Counted from the first letter of the stretch, positions 36,240 to 48,102 are shown. The stretch: DNA of 64,000 nt from Chloranthus sessilifolius (GCA_021018995.1 CM037585.1:67148646-67212645); one strand, 5' to 3'. Translations and numbers: made by a program. The notes: a model not told the origin generated them from the letters alone.

Positions 36240-37516
36240 GGCTAAGGGTAGTATTTTCTAAGGTACATGGCGTTCGAAGGGCTAGGGAGTTCTTCCCCTT
36301 CCTGGTTCGCCAGTTTGCATGTATTTTCAGGCTATGCGGCTATTATAACATAAGGGCCTTCCCAGTTTGGTTTCAATTTTCCTTTCAGATGAGCGTGCGT
36401 GGAAGGCATGATTTTCTTTAAGGCTAATTCTCCAATATTAAAGGTTCATTTGAGGACTTTCTTATTGTAAGCCCTGGCCACTCTCCTCTGATATACCTGA
36501 GCTTGATCAGCTGCCCTTAGACGTGCTTCATCAAGTTGCTCTAGCTGCGTGAGTAGGGAAATTCTCCACTCGTCTAAGGATAGCTCATCATCGAGTTAAA
36601 TCTGTAAGGATGGTACTTGTATCTCATATAGTAGGACTGCCTCCATCCCATAGGTAAGGAGGTAGGGAGTTTAGCCAGTGGCCAAACGAATAGAGGTCCT
36701 ATAGGCCTAGAGTGCTTCTGGTAGTCATTCAGGCTAGTTGGCTCCATTGCTTGTTTCTACTATGCATTCAAAATTCGAATAAGCATTTTGTTCATAGCTT
36801 CTGCTTGTCTATTTCCTTGAGGGCAAAATGGTGATGAGTGGCATAGATCGATGCCGAACTTCTTGCATAATTTCTTCGTCTTCTCTACGATAAACTGTGA
36901 TCCGTTGTCGGTGACAAACATCCTGAGTACTTCAAACCTGGTGATGATATTTTGAATGATAAACCTTATGAGTGTTGAAGCGATGATTTTGACATAAGAT
37001 TTAGCTTCTGCCCATTTGGTGTAGTATTCGATTACCGTAAGTATAAATGCGAGCTTGTGAATGTCCCCAACTGTGTCCGTGAAAGGTCCGATGACATCAA
37101 AGGCCCACATCAAAAATGGCCACAGTGAGTTCATAGTGTTCAATGCAACTAATGGAGCTTTGATAAGTACGACGTGTTCTTGGCATTGCTTGCAGAATTG
37201 AACGTAGAGTTGGAAATCTCTTATCACTATCGGCTAGAAGTAGCCTTGCCCTGTAATTTGATCGACGAGTCTGTTTAGCGGCGTGGGTGCCGCAGGTGGT
37301 GGCGTGTGCTTCTCGGATGATGTATTTTCCTTCTACGATTGTGACGCATTGTAGCAGTACTCCTTTAGTAAAGTCTTCTTTGTATAGTCTTTCGTCGAGT
37401 ACGCAGAATCGGGCGCATTGGTTCCTTATAATTTCCATTCAATCTTTGGTGCTGTACTTGTGGGGAGGATTGGTAATTCTCTCTTAACGGTCCATGCTAC
37501 CTCGTGGGCGAGTATT
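36240..37516 (-). pseudogene. Integrase of element C
   Basis: Tat-type integrase, minus strand. The zinc-binding part has CKQCQEH near 37190. Catalytic blocks MWAFDVIGPF, FVTDNGSQFIV and NRQAEAMNKML keep all three acidic residues, unlike fragment D. A GKLKPNWEGPY-like C-terminal tail lies near 36370. Frame breaks near 37100-37230 and after 36760. The upstream end is the insertion site of element B: the bases before GTCAA at 37517 join, in frame, to the end of the second RNase H at 53720. Confidence 0.82.
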
Positions 37517-37521
37517 GTCAA
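37517..37521. other. Target-site duplication GTCAA, first copy
   Basis: Directly before the solo LTR. Further copies are at 39981-39985 and 53715-53719. Confidence 0.9.
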
Positions 37522-39980
37522 TGTAATAGCCCGAAAAATCACACAAAACTATAACCTCGGGATTCGTGCCCGATCGGTCATAGGTTTGACCAAATAGAAG
37601 TTCAATAGTTAGCATAGAGTGTAATGAGCGGATGTGATGTGATAGTTTGCGTAGCTATGTGGGGTGTGTTGTAAATCTGAAGTCACATACACCTATCGAA
37701 GTGTATGTGCTCAACACACAAGCTGGGGGAAAGATAAAAGGGTTTAATAACCCTAAAATCCTGGAAATTGGTTGTTGAAGGAGTAAAGAAGAGAGAGAGA
37801 GGAGTGAGAGGTTAAGCAAGCATTATTGTGAGGGATTGGAAGGGGGATTCTAGCATTAAAGAGGCCGATTTAGCGAGGAGAATCCATTCAAGCTAAAGCT
37901 GGAACCCTAGCCTTCCAACCACTTGATTTGAAATCAAATTGAGATTGATTCAAGGTAAAACTTCGTGATTAAAATGCATAGGTTGTAGAGGTTAAATTGT
38001 AGTTGAAAATGGTTTAAATCATAGGATAATGGTTTAGAAAAATAGAGGAAAAAGTGTGGAAAAAGATTGGGAAGAACAGCTCAAAAGGGGCTGAATCTGG
38101 CAATTTCGATTAATCGAAATTGAGATTCGATTAATCGAAATTCGCCAAGAAGTTGAAAAGTCAGAGGACCCCAATTTTGATTAATCGAACTGAGTTTCGA
38201 TTAATCGACTTTGGATTTCGATTAATCGATTTGGGTATCGATTAATCGACTGGGAACCTCTAGTGGACCCCAGGGGCTGGAGGAAATGACTTGGGAAAAT
38301 CGATTGATCGAAATGGGATTTCGATTAATCATTTTCAAATTTCGATTAATCGATTTGGGATCGATTAATCGATTTTAGGAACTCGATTACTAGAATTGAG
38401 AATCGACTTGGCTAAACAGAGAATTTTGATTAATCGAATTAGGATTCGATTAATCGAATGAAAATCTCGATTAATCGATTTGAGAATCGATTAATCAATA
38501 TTGACTTTTGATTAATCGATTTTGGAGTTCGATTAATCGACTGAGCTAATTTATGTTAACTTTTGAGTTTGACTTTAAGATTCTTGGAAGGTCTTGGACC
38601 TTCTTTATTGCATCATTAGTGATGTGTTTCACATGTTATGTGGTACCATAGGTGGTACGTGTGAACTAATGCACAAGGAGCCACGTGGGACCTTGATGCG
38701 TTGATCAAACCAAGACTTGAGGTAGGGAACACCTTGAACATGTACTTTATTTTACAAGAGCATGTATGTAGTGATATATAATTCAAATTCAAATATTTTA
38801 TTGCTCAAGAATTGTGAAAGTGTGTGTGTGTGGCATCCATAAGAGTAAGTGTAATGAGCCATCCCCAGGGGATGATGAAGTGAAGATATAAGAGCATCAG
38901 GTGTGATGCAAGTAAATGGATACATCCCAGGGATATAAGATAGCACACTTACACGGTGAATAACTATATGTAAGGCACCGATATTTTTGTTATTTGAGGT
39001 TTGATAGGGTACCCCACCGACGTGGCGGGATATCCACGACTGACACGGCAGGATATCCGTGACCGATACGGCGACGAAACCGTAAGCCAGTGCGGAGGCT
39101 TATCCGTACATAGTAAGCACACCCCAGGGGTGTTGAATTGAGACAAGTGAAACCCCGCCACCAATCCCCAAGGGAAAGGGGCTTGGGTACTATTTGTATT
39201 CCCAGGGAATACGTTAAAAGTGTCTATATAGATGACGATGAAGGGTATCTCATCGGGGCTCGATGCTATATTGCTCGGGGATTACTTAAGTTGAAAGTTT
39301 AAGTTTTGCTTTAGGCCTTTTCAGCATTATTCATGAGTAAATAAAAGACACGAGTAAACTACCAGTAAAATGTAATACTTTTTAACTATTTCATCAGAAA
39401 TTGCATAGACACATCATGCATGGCATATCATGGAATATATGTGAGTAATAATTTATATGTTCAACTGTGTTTTGTTCCCTATTGAGCTAGGATGTAGCTC
39501 ACCCTATAGACTATACGCCGCAGGTCCACTACTAGCAGCGGCCGAGGCTTCAGGAGACGCTGACCCTGGTGAGTCGGACCTTGCGGCCAGCGACGAGTTG
39601 GAGCCACCTCCTGAGGACTTCTTCTAGAGGACTCCGTTGTGCCACTTTGAGGGCTTTTTGAGAGAGATTGGTACGGCTTGATATGTCAAGCCTTGTTTTG
39701 GTTAAACCATGTATATATTGAGTTGGGATTATTCTTTTGGGGCGAACCATCCGTGATGATTGCTATCATCGATGGTTCGGATCGGTTCTCCATTCATGCA
39801 AAGGCATGAGGGTAGAACTGTCTTTTGGAGAATTACTTAATATAGATTTAAATTCCGCAACTCCTTTATTGTTTCATTTTATGCTTGATATGCCAATGTT
39901 TCGTGCTTAGCTAAGGGGCACGGTCAAGATGATCGTGCTGATGGCACAGGTTTTGGGGTGCCGAAATCCGGGCTATCATA
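37522..39980 (+). repeat. Solo LTR of element-B family
   Basis: A complete 2.46 kb LTR, TGTAATAGCC to CTATCATA (final CA decayed to TA), flanked on both sides by GTCAA. Nearly identical to the 3' LTR at 51222-53714, apart from scattered substitutions and a few repeat-unit indels. It contains 17 TCGATTAATCGA-like palindromes (38105-38541) and a two-unit repeat with GGATATCC at about 39025-39075. No internal region follows, so it is a solo LTR. Confidence 0.92.
38105..38541. repeat. TCGATTAATCGA array in solo LTR
   Basis: Seventeen copies or one-mismatch variants by eye; neighbouring copies are often 19-21 bp apart, about two helical turns. The same array is in the 3' LTR (about 51805-52282) and, enlarged, inside element B upstream of its accessory ORF. 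Confidence 0.9.
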
Positions 39981-41489
39981 GTCAACTTTTTGATGAAGAA
40001 GGTTTTGGTAGTTTGTCCAATGGGTATTTGGATGACCGAGGCTAATGTGTCAAGGGAGTCTGTGAGCTCATTTTCTAATCTAGGGATGTGCATGAATGAG
40101 ATTCTTTCAAATTTATTTACCAAATATTGAGCAATTTATAAATATGCCATTAGTCTTCTTTCCATAGCTTTCCATTATCCTATAACTTGCGAGATTACTA
40201 GCTTTGAGTCATCGATGGTTTTCAACTATTTAACGCCTAATTATGTTGTTGCTCGTAGTCTAGTTATGAAAGCTTTGTATTCTGTGACATTATTAGTGAC
40301 AGGGAAATCTAATTGAAAAGCCTTAGTTATAACAACTCCTTTCAGGCTTAAGAGGACTATCCTGATGCCTTTTCCTTTATGATTTAGTGTACTGTCAAAA
40401 TAAAGGGTCCATGAGGTCTTATCGAGCTCTTCGTTATGAATCATGAGTAGGTCTTCATTGGGGAAATCAGTGTGTATAAGTTCATCAGTCGGGAGTGGGA
40501 GATATACGAGGTAAGTGACGATCGCTTGCCCTTTGATCAACTTCTGTGTGATGTAAGTGGTATCAAATTCTTGCAATAGCGTATGCCAACGAGCGATCTT
40601 TCCTGATGTGGCGGGCTTCTCGAATACGTACTTCAGAGGTTCATTTGGGCCAGCACTAATATCTTATGTGCTCTGAAGTAGTGTCGTAATTTGGCTGAGG
40701 CCCACACCAGTGTGAGGCAGGTCTTTTCCATTGAAGTGTATTTTCATTCGTACTAGACCATCATCCGACTAAGGTAGTAGATAGCCTTCTCTCTCTTGCC
40801 AGCTTCTTCATATTGTCCCAAGATTACTCCCATTGCTTTGTCGTTCGCTGAGAGGTATAGGATTAGGGGTCTTCCGAGAACTGGTGGCGATAGTATTGGC
40901 GGGTTAAGGAGGTACTTTTTATGTTGTCGAAGGATTGCTGACACTTGTAATCCCATTTGTACTCAGTTCCTCCTTTAAGTAGTCTGTAGAAAGGATCACA
41001 TATGTTTGAATGTTGGGAGATAAATCTCCTTATGAATTGCAATCTTCCTATCAGGTCTCATAATTCTTTGATATTACTGAGAGGTAGCATCTTAAGGATG
41101 GCTCTGACTTTAGCAGGGTCGAGTTCGATCCCTCACTTGTTGACTATAAAACGAAGTAATTTTTCGGAGGCGACTCCGAAGACACATTTCTTTGGGTTCA
41201 TTTTTAGCTGATATTTCTTAGCCCTTTATAGCACCAGTCGAAGTGCTTCAACATGTCTTGCCCGCATTTAAGACTTCACTAATATGTCTCGACATAGACT
41301 TTTTCACATTTATGCATCATATCATGAAAAATAGCCATTATGGCGCGTTGATACGTGACTCCTGTGTTCTTTAGCCCAAAAGGAATGACAACATAGCAGT
41401 ATGTTCCCCATGGTGTAGTGAAACAAGTCTTCTCTTAGCTAGACTCTACTAATTTGATTTGATTATAGCCAGAGAAACCGTCCATAAAG
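39981..41489 (-). repeat. Duplicated segment of element C pol
   Basis: Begins with GTCAA and is about 99 percent identical by eye to 53715-55223. On the minus strand it carries the end of RT, the RNase H and the second RNase H (for example YFDSTLNHKGKGIRIVL). It shares the same one-base deletion in the RT YVDD motif as the other copy, so the duplication came after that mutation. It ends at a junction with filler DNA. Confidence 0.92.
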
Positions 41490-41507
41490 TCAGACACCTT
41501 GAACATG
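41490..41507. other. Filler DNA at the duplication breakpoint
   Basis: Eighteen bases that belong to neither side. The last 14 (41494-41507, ACACCTTGAACATG) are identical to 38729-38742 in the LTR, so the filler looks templated. LTR sequence resumes at 41508 in register with 38478. Confidence 0.8.
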
Positions 41508-43037
41508 ATTTGAGAATCGATTAATCGATATTGACTTTCGATTAATCGATTAATCGAATCAGATTCGATTAATCGATTTTGGACTTCGATTAATCGACTG
41601 AGCTAATTTATGTTAACTTTTGAGTTTGACTTTAAGATTCTTGGAAGGTCTTGGACCTTCTTTATTGCATCCTTAGTGATGTGTTTCACATGTTATGTGG
41701 TACCATAGGTGGTACGTGTGAACTAATGCACAAGGAGCCACGTGGGACCTTGATGTGTTGATCAAACCAAGACTTGAGGTAGGGAACACCTTGAACATGT
41801 ACTTTATTTTACAAGAGCATGTATGTAGTGATATATAATTCAAATTCAAATGTTTTATTGCTCAAGAATTTTGAAAGTGTGTGTGTGTGATATCCATAAG
41901 AGTAAGTATAATGAGCCATCCCCAGGGGATGATGAAGTGAAGATATAAGAGCATCAGGTGTGATGCAAGTAAATGGATACATCCCAGGGATATAAGATAG
42001 CACACTTACACGGTGAATAACTATATGTAAGGCACCGATATTTTTGTTATTTGAGGTTTGATAGGGTACCCCACCGACGTGGCGGGATATCCACGACTGA
42101 CACGGTAGGATATCCGTGACCGATACTGCGACGAAACCGTAAGCCAGTGCGGAGGCTTATCCGTACATAGTAAGCACGCCCCAGGGGTGTTGATTTGAGA
42201 CAAGTGAAACCCCGCCACCAATCCCCAGGGGAAAGGGGCTTGGGTACTATTTGTATTCCCAGGGAATACGTTAAAAGTGTCTATATAGATGACGATGAAG
42301 GGTATCTCATCGGGGCTCGATGCTATATTGCTCGGGGATTACTTAAGTTGAAAGTTTAAGTTTTGCTTTAGGCCTTTTCAGTATTATTCATGAGTAAATA
42401 AAAGACACGAGTAAACTACCAGTAAAATGTAATACTTTTTAACTGTTTCATCAGAAATTTCATAGACACATCATGCATGGCATATCATGGAATATATGTG
42501 AGTAATAATTTATATGTTCAACTGTGTTTTGTTCCCTATTGAGCTAGGATGTAGCTCACCCTATAGACTATACGTCGCAGGTCCACTACTAGCAGCGGCC
42601 GAGGCTTCAGGAGACGCTGACCCTGGTGAGTCGGACCTTGCGGCCGGCGACGAGTTGGAGCCACCTCCTGAGGACTTCTTCTAGAGGACTCCGTTGTGCC
42701 ACTTTGAGGGCTTTTTGAGAGAGATTGGTACGGCTTGGTATGTCAAGCCCTGTTTTGGTTAAACCATGTATATATTGAGTTGGGATTATTCTTTTGGGGC
42801 GAACCATCCGTGATGATTGCTATCATCGATGGTTCAGATCGGTTCTCCATTCATGCAAAGGCATGAGGGTAGAACTGTCTTTTAGAGAATTACTTAATAT
42901 AGATTTAAATTCTGCAACTCCTTTATTGTTTCATTTTATGCTTGATATGCCAATGTTCCGTGCTTAGCTAAGGGGCACGGTCAAGATGATCGTGCTGATG
43001 GCACGAGTTTCGAGGTGTCGAAATCTGGGCTGTCACA
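41508..43037 (+). repeat. Truncated 5' LTR of element B
   Basis: Corresponds to the LTR from its 957th base onward (38478 of the solo LTR); the first 956 bases are missing. It ends CTGTCACA directly before the PBS. Only the last few palindromes of the array remain (41514-41600). Confidence 0.92.
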
Positions 43038-43039
43038 GT

Positions 43040-43051
43040 TGGTATCAAAGC
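43040..43051 (+). other. Primer-binding site, element B
   Basis: TGGTATCAAAGC, two bases after the LTR end; initiator-Met-tRNA type with one mismatch, identical to element A. Confidence 0.88.
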
Positions 43052-43128
43052 ATTTTCTTTTAGCAATTCTGACAATTGTTCTTTGGGTCAGAACATAGGG
43101 GCTTCTGCTAACGAAACTTTAGTTTCAA

Positions 43129-44513
43129 ATGCAGCCGCAAATGTCATCTAGAGGAAGAGGCCGACCAAGGGGAGGCCAGCAGAGGAGTCTACGTAGTGGA
43201 GATGATTACATCTCTCCTACTAATAGAGTTCCTTTAGGAGGTATTGAGGCCCCAGGGGGCAGTAGTAGTAGACAGCATGATGAAGAGGATCGAGATCGGC
43301 AGGATTAAGATCTAAGAGAACAAGAAAGAGTGAGAGAAAGACAAGAAGATAGAGAGGAGGGACAAAGGATGATGCACACAATGGAGACTGTGGCAGCTGT
43401 CATGGCACAACAAGCCGCATCCTTTGCGTACGCGTTAAGAGAACAAAGCAGCCCACCTACACCACTGAGGGACTGCTACGCCTGTGCCTCATCTTTATAG
43501 AGTTTAGGAGGATGAGACCTCCTTCATTTTCTGGGCAGACACAATGGCCGCTGAGAACTGGCTTATGGAGATGGAGAAAGTCTTTAGCGTGCTGACATGC
43601 ACGAAAGACGAGAGTGTGAGATGGGCAGCTTATATGTTGGATGGGGAGGCTGGGCCTTGGTGGAAGTCCGTGATACGGACTCGGGCTCAGGAGACCCCAG
43701 AGTTGCCTTGGACTTGGGAGGAGTTTGTTGAGGAGTTCAACAAACAATATTTTTCGGAAGTGGTGAGGAACCAGCTTGAGATACAATTTTTACAATTAGT
43801 ACAAGGGAGAATGACAGTGAGAGAATATGGGGTAGAGTTTCTACGACTTGCCCGTTTTGCTCCGGATTACATTGCTACTGAAGTGATGAAGTCTAAGAGG
43901 TTTTAGCAAGGTTTGATGCCTGAGGTTAGGGGAGGCGTAGCTCCATTTCAGCTAAGGACCTATGAAGAGGTCATGAGTAAGGCATTGGTTGTGGAAGAAG
44001 AAAATACAAATAGATATAGACAGAGAGAGCAGCAGAGAGGAGGAAATGAACAAGGAAGGATGGGGGCCTACGAACCGGTGAACAAAAAGCCGAGGTTCGT
44101 AGCCCAAAATCAGAGACCACAGTTCCAAGGGGGTTTCGGAAGGCCGGCACAACAACAACACCAACAGAGGTTTCCATTACTTGCGTCGGGGAGACCTTTT
44201 CGCTATGAGATCCCTGCCATGTCTACTGGCGCCACTATCACACAGGGTTCTCGTACTATTTCTTTCGCACCTCGGGAGACTTGCGCAAAGTGTGGCAAGC
44301 CTCATAGAACGGTGGATTGTAGATTGGGAACTAGGGGTTGTTTCTGATGTGGCAAGGTGGGCCACTTGATCAAGGATTGCCCTGAGATGGATAAAAGAAA
44401 GACGGCTTCAGTTGCAGCGCCACGACCCATTCAAGCAAGGAAGCCGATCGTTCAGGGGAGAGCCTATGCAGTCACTGCTCAGGAAGCAGGGAACGTGCAT
44501 GACGTCATCCAAG
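43129..44513 (+). pseudogene. Gag polyprotein, element B
   Basis: The ATG at 43129 opens MQPQMSSRGRGRPRGGQQ, the same basic start as element A. A TAA at 43306 and two frame changes before 43544 break it. The gag core is visible from 43544 (WTWEEFVEEFNKQYFSEVV, GRMTVREYGVEFLRLARFAP). An amber stop sits at 43907 (CAG or similar in the ancestor). The tail has NKKPRFVAQNQRPQF and two zinc knuckles, CAKCGKPHRTVDC and CF*CGKVGHLIKDC, where a TGA (44345-44347) has replaced one residue. The final codons YAVTAQEAGNVHDVIQ run into the intron donor. Confidence 0.87.
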
Positions 44514-44516
44514 GTG

Positions 44517-44547
<31 letters not shown>

Positions 44548-44703
44548 CAAGAAAATCCCATTTCATTAAAATTTTAGATAGAGAAGGTGCATGCATTAGG
44601 AATTGTATAGATTTTTTTTTTTTTCTCTCAATGCTAAATCTGTATGTGAATTAAGGGTGTAAATTGATGTGTAAATTATTATATGTATGTATGTATACTA
44701 TAG
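44514..44703 (+). other. Candidate spliceosomal intron at the gag-protease junction, element B
   Basis: 190 bp. Donor CCAAG|GTGAGA, acceptor TACTATAG|GTACT. It is very T-rich (a run of about 27 T at 44520-44547), as plant introns often are. It splits the Gly codon after DVIQ in phase 1. Removal rejoins gag to protease in frame; retention gives a stop within about 20 codons. Same site and phase as the element A intron. Confidence 0.82.
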
Positions 44704-45104
44704 GTACTTTAACTATATATGAAAAAGGATGCTTCGGTGGATATGACGCTCGAGTGTTGATAGACCCAGGGTCTACCCACTCATTCGTCACTCCACGTTT
44801 TGCCAAGAAGATGAAGATTGTTCCAGAGACGTTGGATTTCATCCTATCTGTGTCTATTCCGACTGGAGAGTTAGTAGACATGGAGTTAGCTTGCAAATCC
44901 ATCATTGTAGCAGTTCGAGACTTAGAGGTGCATGAATTGGAAGCAAAGTTGATACTGTTAAACATGCAGGGGTTTGATGTGATCCTTGGCATGGACTGGT
45001 TGGCACAGCATTGTGCAACCGTCGATTGCAAGAACAAGGTAGTCATTTTCAGACCCAACACAAGAAGATCATTTCGGTTTCAAGGAGTGAGGTCGTCAGC
45101 TTGA
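44704..45104 (+). pseudogene. Aspartic protease, element B
   Basis: Starts at the intron acceptor with TLTIYEKGCFGGYDARVLID, then PGSTHSFVTPRFAKKM, the catalytic DPGST loop in place of the more common DSGAT/DTG. MQGFDVILGMDWLAQH follows at about 44970. The frame ends at a TGA (45102-45104), and the same frame resumes immediately in RT, so one stop separates them. Well conserved otherwise. Confidence 0.85.
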
Positions 45105-46541
45105 TCTCGAAGAAGGGAGAAAATGATCAGAAAGGGTTGCAGTGGATACTTAGCTTTCTTAAAGGAGGACAAGGAAGAAAAGAACGTCATTTTTGAGATA
45201 GCAGTTGTGCGAGACTTCGCCGACGTGTTTCCAGAGGAATTGCCTAGATTACCTCTAGAGAGAGAAGTAGAATTCGCCATTGACTTAGCACCTGGAACGG
45301 AGCCTATTTCGAAAGCGCCTTATAGAATGGCTCCTCCTGAGTTAAAGGAGTTGAAGGAACAACTACAAGAACTTATGGACAAGGGGTTTATTAGACCGAG
45401 CGTGTCTCCATGGGGAGCACCGGTCTTGTTTGTCAAGAAGAAGGATGGGTCAATGCGGCTATGCATTGACTATCGACAATTGAACAAACTCACTGTGAAG
45501 AACCGCTACCCTTTGCCTAGAATTGATGATCTATTCGACCAGCTGCAAGGAGTAAGGTATTTTTCCAAGATCGACCTGAGATCTGGGTATCATCAGTTGC
45601 GAGTCAAGGCTGAGGACATTCAGAAGACAGCTTTTCGGACACGGTATGGGCACTATGAATTCCTCGTGATGCCGTTTGGATTGACGAATGCTCCGGCGTC
45701 GTTTATGGATTTGATGAACCGAGTGTTTAAACCACACTTGGACTCCTGCGTCGTAGTGTTTGTTGATGATATTTTGATATACTCCAAATCCAAGACGGAA
45801 CACAAAGAACATTTGAGGATTGCTCTACAGACGCTACGTGAACACCAATTGTACGCCAAACTCAACAAGTGTGAGTTTTGGTTGGAAGAAGTTAGCTTTT
45901 TGGGACATGTTGTCTCAAAACATGGTGTCACTGTAGATCCAGCAAAGATAGAAGCAGTGGTTAAATGGGAGCAACCAAAGACAGTGACCGATGTCCGAAG
46001 TTTTCTGGGCTTAGCAGGCTATTATCGACGTTTCGTTGAGGGGTTTTCAAAGATATCGGGACCTCTCACAAAGCTGACACGAAAAGATTCAAGGTTTGAG
46101 TGGAGTGAGGCATGCGAGAAGAGTTTTCAAGAACTCAAAACGAGACTCACTTTGGCTCCAGTGCTAGCGATTCCTTCAGGCAGTGGAGGATACGCCGTGT
46201 TCAGCGACGCATCATACAATGGCCTTGGTTGTGTGCTCAACCAACACAAGAAGGTGATAGCTTACGGATCAAGACAGCTGAAAGAACACGAGAAAAATTA
46301 CCCGACTCATGACTTGGAACTAGCAGCAGTCATTTTTGCGCTGAAGATTTGGAGACATTACTTGTATGGTGAGACTTTTGAAATTTTCACCGATCATAAG
46401 AGCCTCCGATATCTCTTTACACAGAAAGAGCTCAACATGAGACAGCGCAGGTGGATGGAATTCCTCAAGGATTATGATTGCTCCATACAATACCACCCTG
46501 GCAAGGCGAATGTAGTAGCCGACGCATTGAGTCGGAAAGGT
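45105..46541 (+). CDS. Reverse transcriptase-RNase H, element B (intact stretch of a broken pol)
   Basis: Open from about 45123 on. RT blocks in order: [95 protein letters not shown], and the catalytic [11 protein letters not shown] at about 45760. The connection [20 protein letters not shown] leads to RNase H with [40 protein letters not shown] and VVADALSRK, so all four acidic positions are kept. The highest quality domain in the window; RNA-directed DNA polymerase and RNA strand removal for reverse transcription. It is continuous with integrase downstream. Confidence 0.93.
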
Positions 46542-48102
46542 TCAGCTCAGTTAGCTTGTTTGATTTTGGGTATGCACCGATGGAAATTATTGGAAGACCT
46601 GGCATTCTACGATGCGAACATTGAGTCAAAAGCCACCGGATCCTTTTTGGCTAACATATCAGTAAAGCCAGTGATATTTGAACATATCCACGATCTACAG
46701 ATGAAAGATCCGGCATTAACAAAGATTCATCAAGACGTGAGTGAAGGCATTAGGTCGGACTTTTCGGTTAAAGAAGATGGTTCTTTATTGTTTAAGGGTC
46801 GTCTCTGCATTCCGGACAATGCCGATCTAAGACGAATGATTCTTGATGAGGCCCATAAGTCAAATTATGCTATCCACCCTGGTAGCACCAAAATGTACCA
46901 AGATTTGAAAAAGAACTACTGGTGGAGAGGACTGAAGCAAGACGTGGCCGAGTACGTGTCACGGTGTTTGACTTGTCAGCAAGTGAAGGTTGATGATAGA
47001 CATCCTGTTGGACTATTGCAACCTTTACCAATCCCAGAATGGAAGTGGGAATCGATTTTAATGTACTTCATTGTTGGATTACCCCGTACTGCCAAGAGAC
47101 ACAATGCCATTTGGGTCCTTGTAGACCGATTGACCAAATCAGCACACTTTTTGCCATACAATACTATGTATACAGCAGGAAGACTGGCAGACTTATACAT
47201 GAAGTAGATTGTAAGATTACATGGGATTCCAAGCAGCATAGTTTCAGATCGTGATCCACTATATACATCCAAGTTTTGGAAGAAATTTCAAGAAGGAATG
47301 GGAACATGACTAGACTTTAGTTCAGCTTTCCATCCTCAAACTGATGGGCAGACAGAGCGAGTGAACCAAGTAATAGAAGACATGCTCGGGCGCATGCTTG
47401 ATATGCAAGGATCCGGGATGAGTATCTACCGTTGCTCGACCAAGATACAACAACAGTTTCCAAACGAGCATTGGCATGGCACCGTATGAAGCTCTGTATG
47501 GACGACGATGCAAATCACCCCTCAATTGGGAGGAAACAGGTGAGAAATTTGTGTTATGGCCAAAACTACTTGAAGATAACGCCACCGTTGTTTGAATTAT
47601 CAAAGAAAGGCTGAAGTCAGCACAGAGTAGACAGAAAAGTTACGCCGACATGAAGCGGACTAGTGTCGACTATAAGGTGGGCGAGCACGTGTTTGTGAAA
47701 GTGTCACCTATGAAAAGTGTAATGAGATTTGGCAAGAGAGGGAAGTTAAGTCCACGTTATGTTGGACCATTTGAAATTTTGGGACGCGTAGGTGAAGTTG
47801 CGTATCGCATCGGATTACCACCGCTGTTTGATCGGGTACATAACATTTTCCACATATCGATGCTCAGAAAGTATGTGAATGATCCATCTCATGTGTTAGG
47901 AAAACAACCCATAGAGATGTGCGAGGACATGAGCATGATAGAGGAACCAGTGGAAATCTTGGATCGAAAGGAACAAGTACTGCGCACTAAAGTGATTCCC
48001 TTAGTGCTTGTTCGGTGGAACAATCATCCAAAAGAAGAGGCTACTTGGGAACGAGAGGCCGATGTGAAAGAACAATATCCAGCCTTGTTTCCAACGACGT
48101 GA
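46542..48102 (+). pseudogene. Integrase with chromodomain, element B
   Basis: The zinc-binding part is complete ([20 protein letters not shown], then CLTCQQ). The first catalytic Asp is lost: [10 protein letters not shown] stands where A has [13 protein letters not shown] at 47205-47207 (Glu codon in [13 protein letters not shown]) ends the long frame. Beyond it are [16 protein letters not shown], a TGA near 47308, FHPQTDGQTERVNQ, frameshifts at about 47400-47640, and then an open tail (47650-48102) with GPFEILGRVGEVAYRI and a chromodomain-like RTKVIPLVLVRWNNH plus EEATWERE. It could not catalyse integration. Confidence 0.88.

Noticed and set aside
38105-38541. Palindrome array as a CRISPR array
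   Set aside because: 12-bp units with 7-10 bp spacers, in a plant LTR, without cas genes; spacers are too short.
38752-39164. Minus-strand ORFs that recur almost unchanged in all three B-family LTRs (also 41809-42221 and 52493-52905)
   Set aside because: Recurrence is explained by LTR identity. They are short, lack a recognisable domain and are opposite to the element's sense.
44520-44547. Poly-T tract read as poly-Phe or poly-Lys peptides
   Set aside because: It lies in the candidate intron and is a homopolymer, not coding.
44511-44706. The gag-protease insert as a small transposon flanked by AGGT direct repeats
   Set aside because: AGGT on both sides is also what two exon-like splice junctions give. 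The same insert site and phase in element A, with a different interior, favours an intron.
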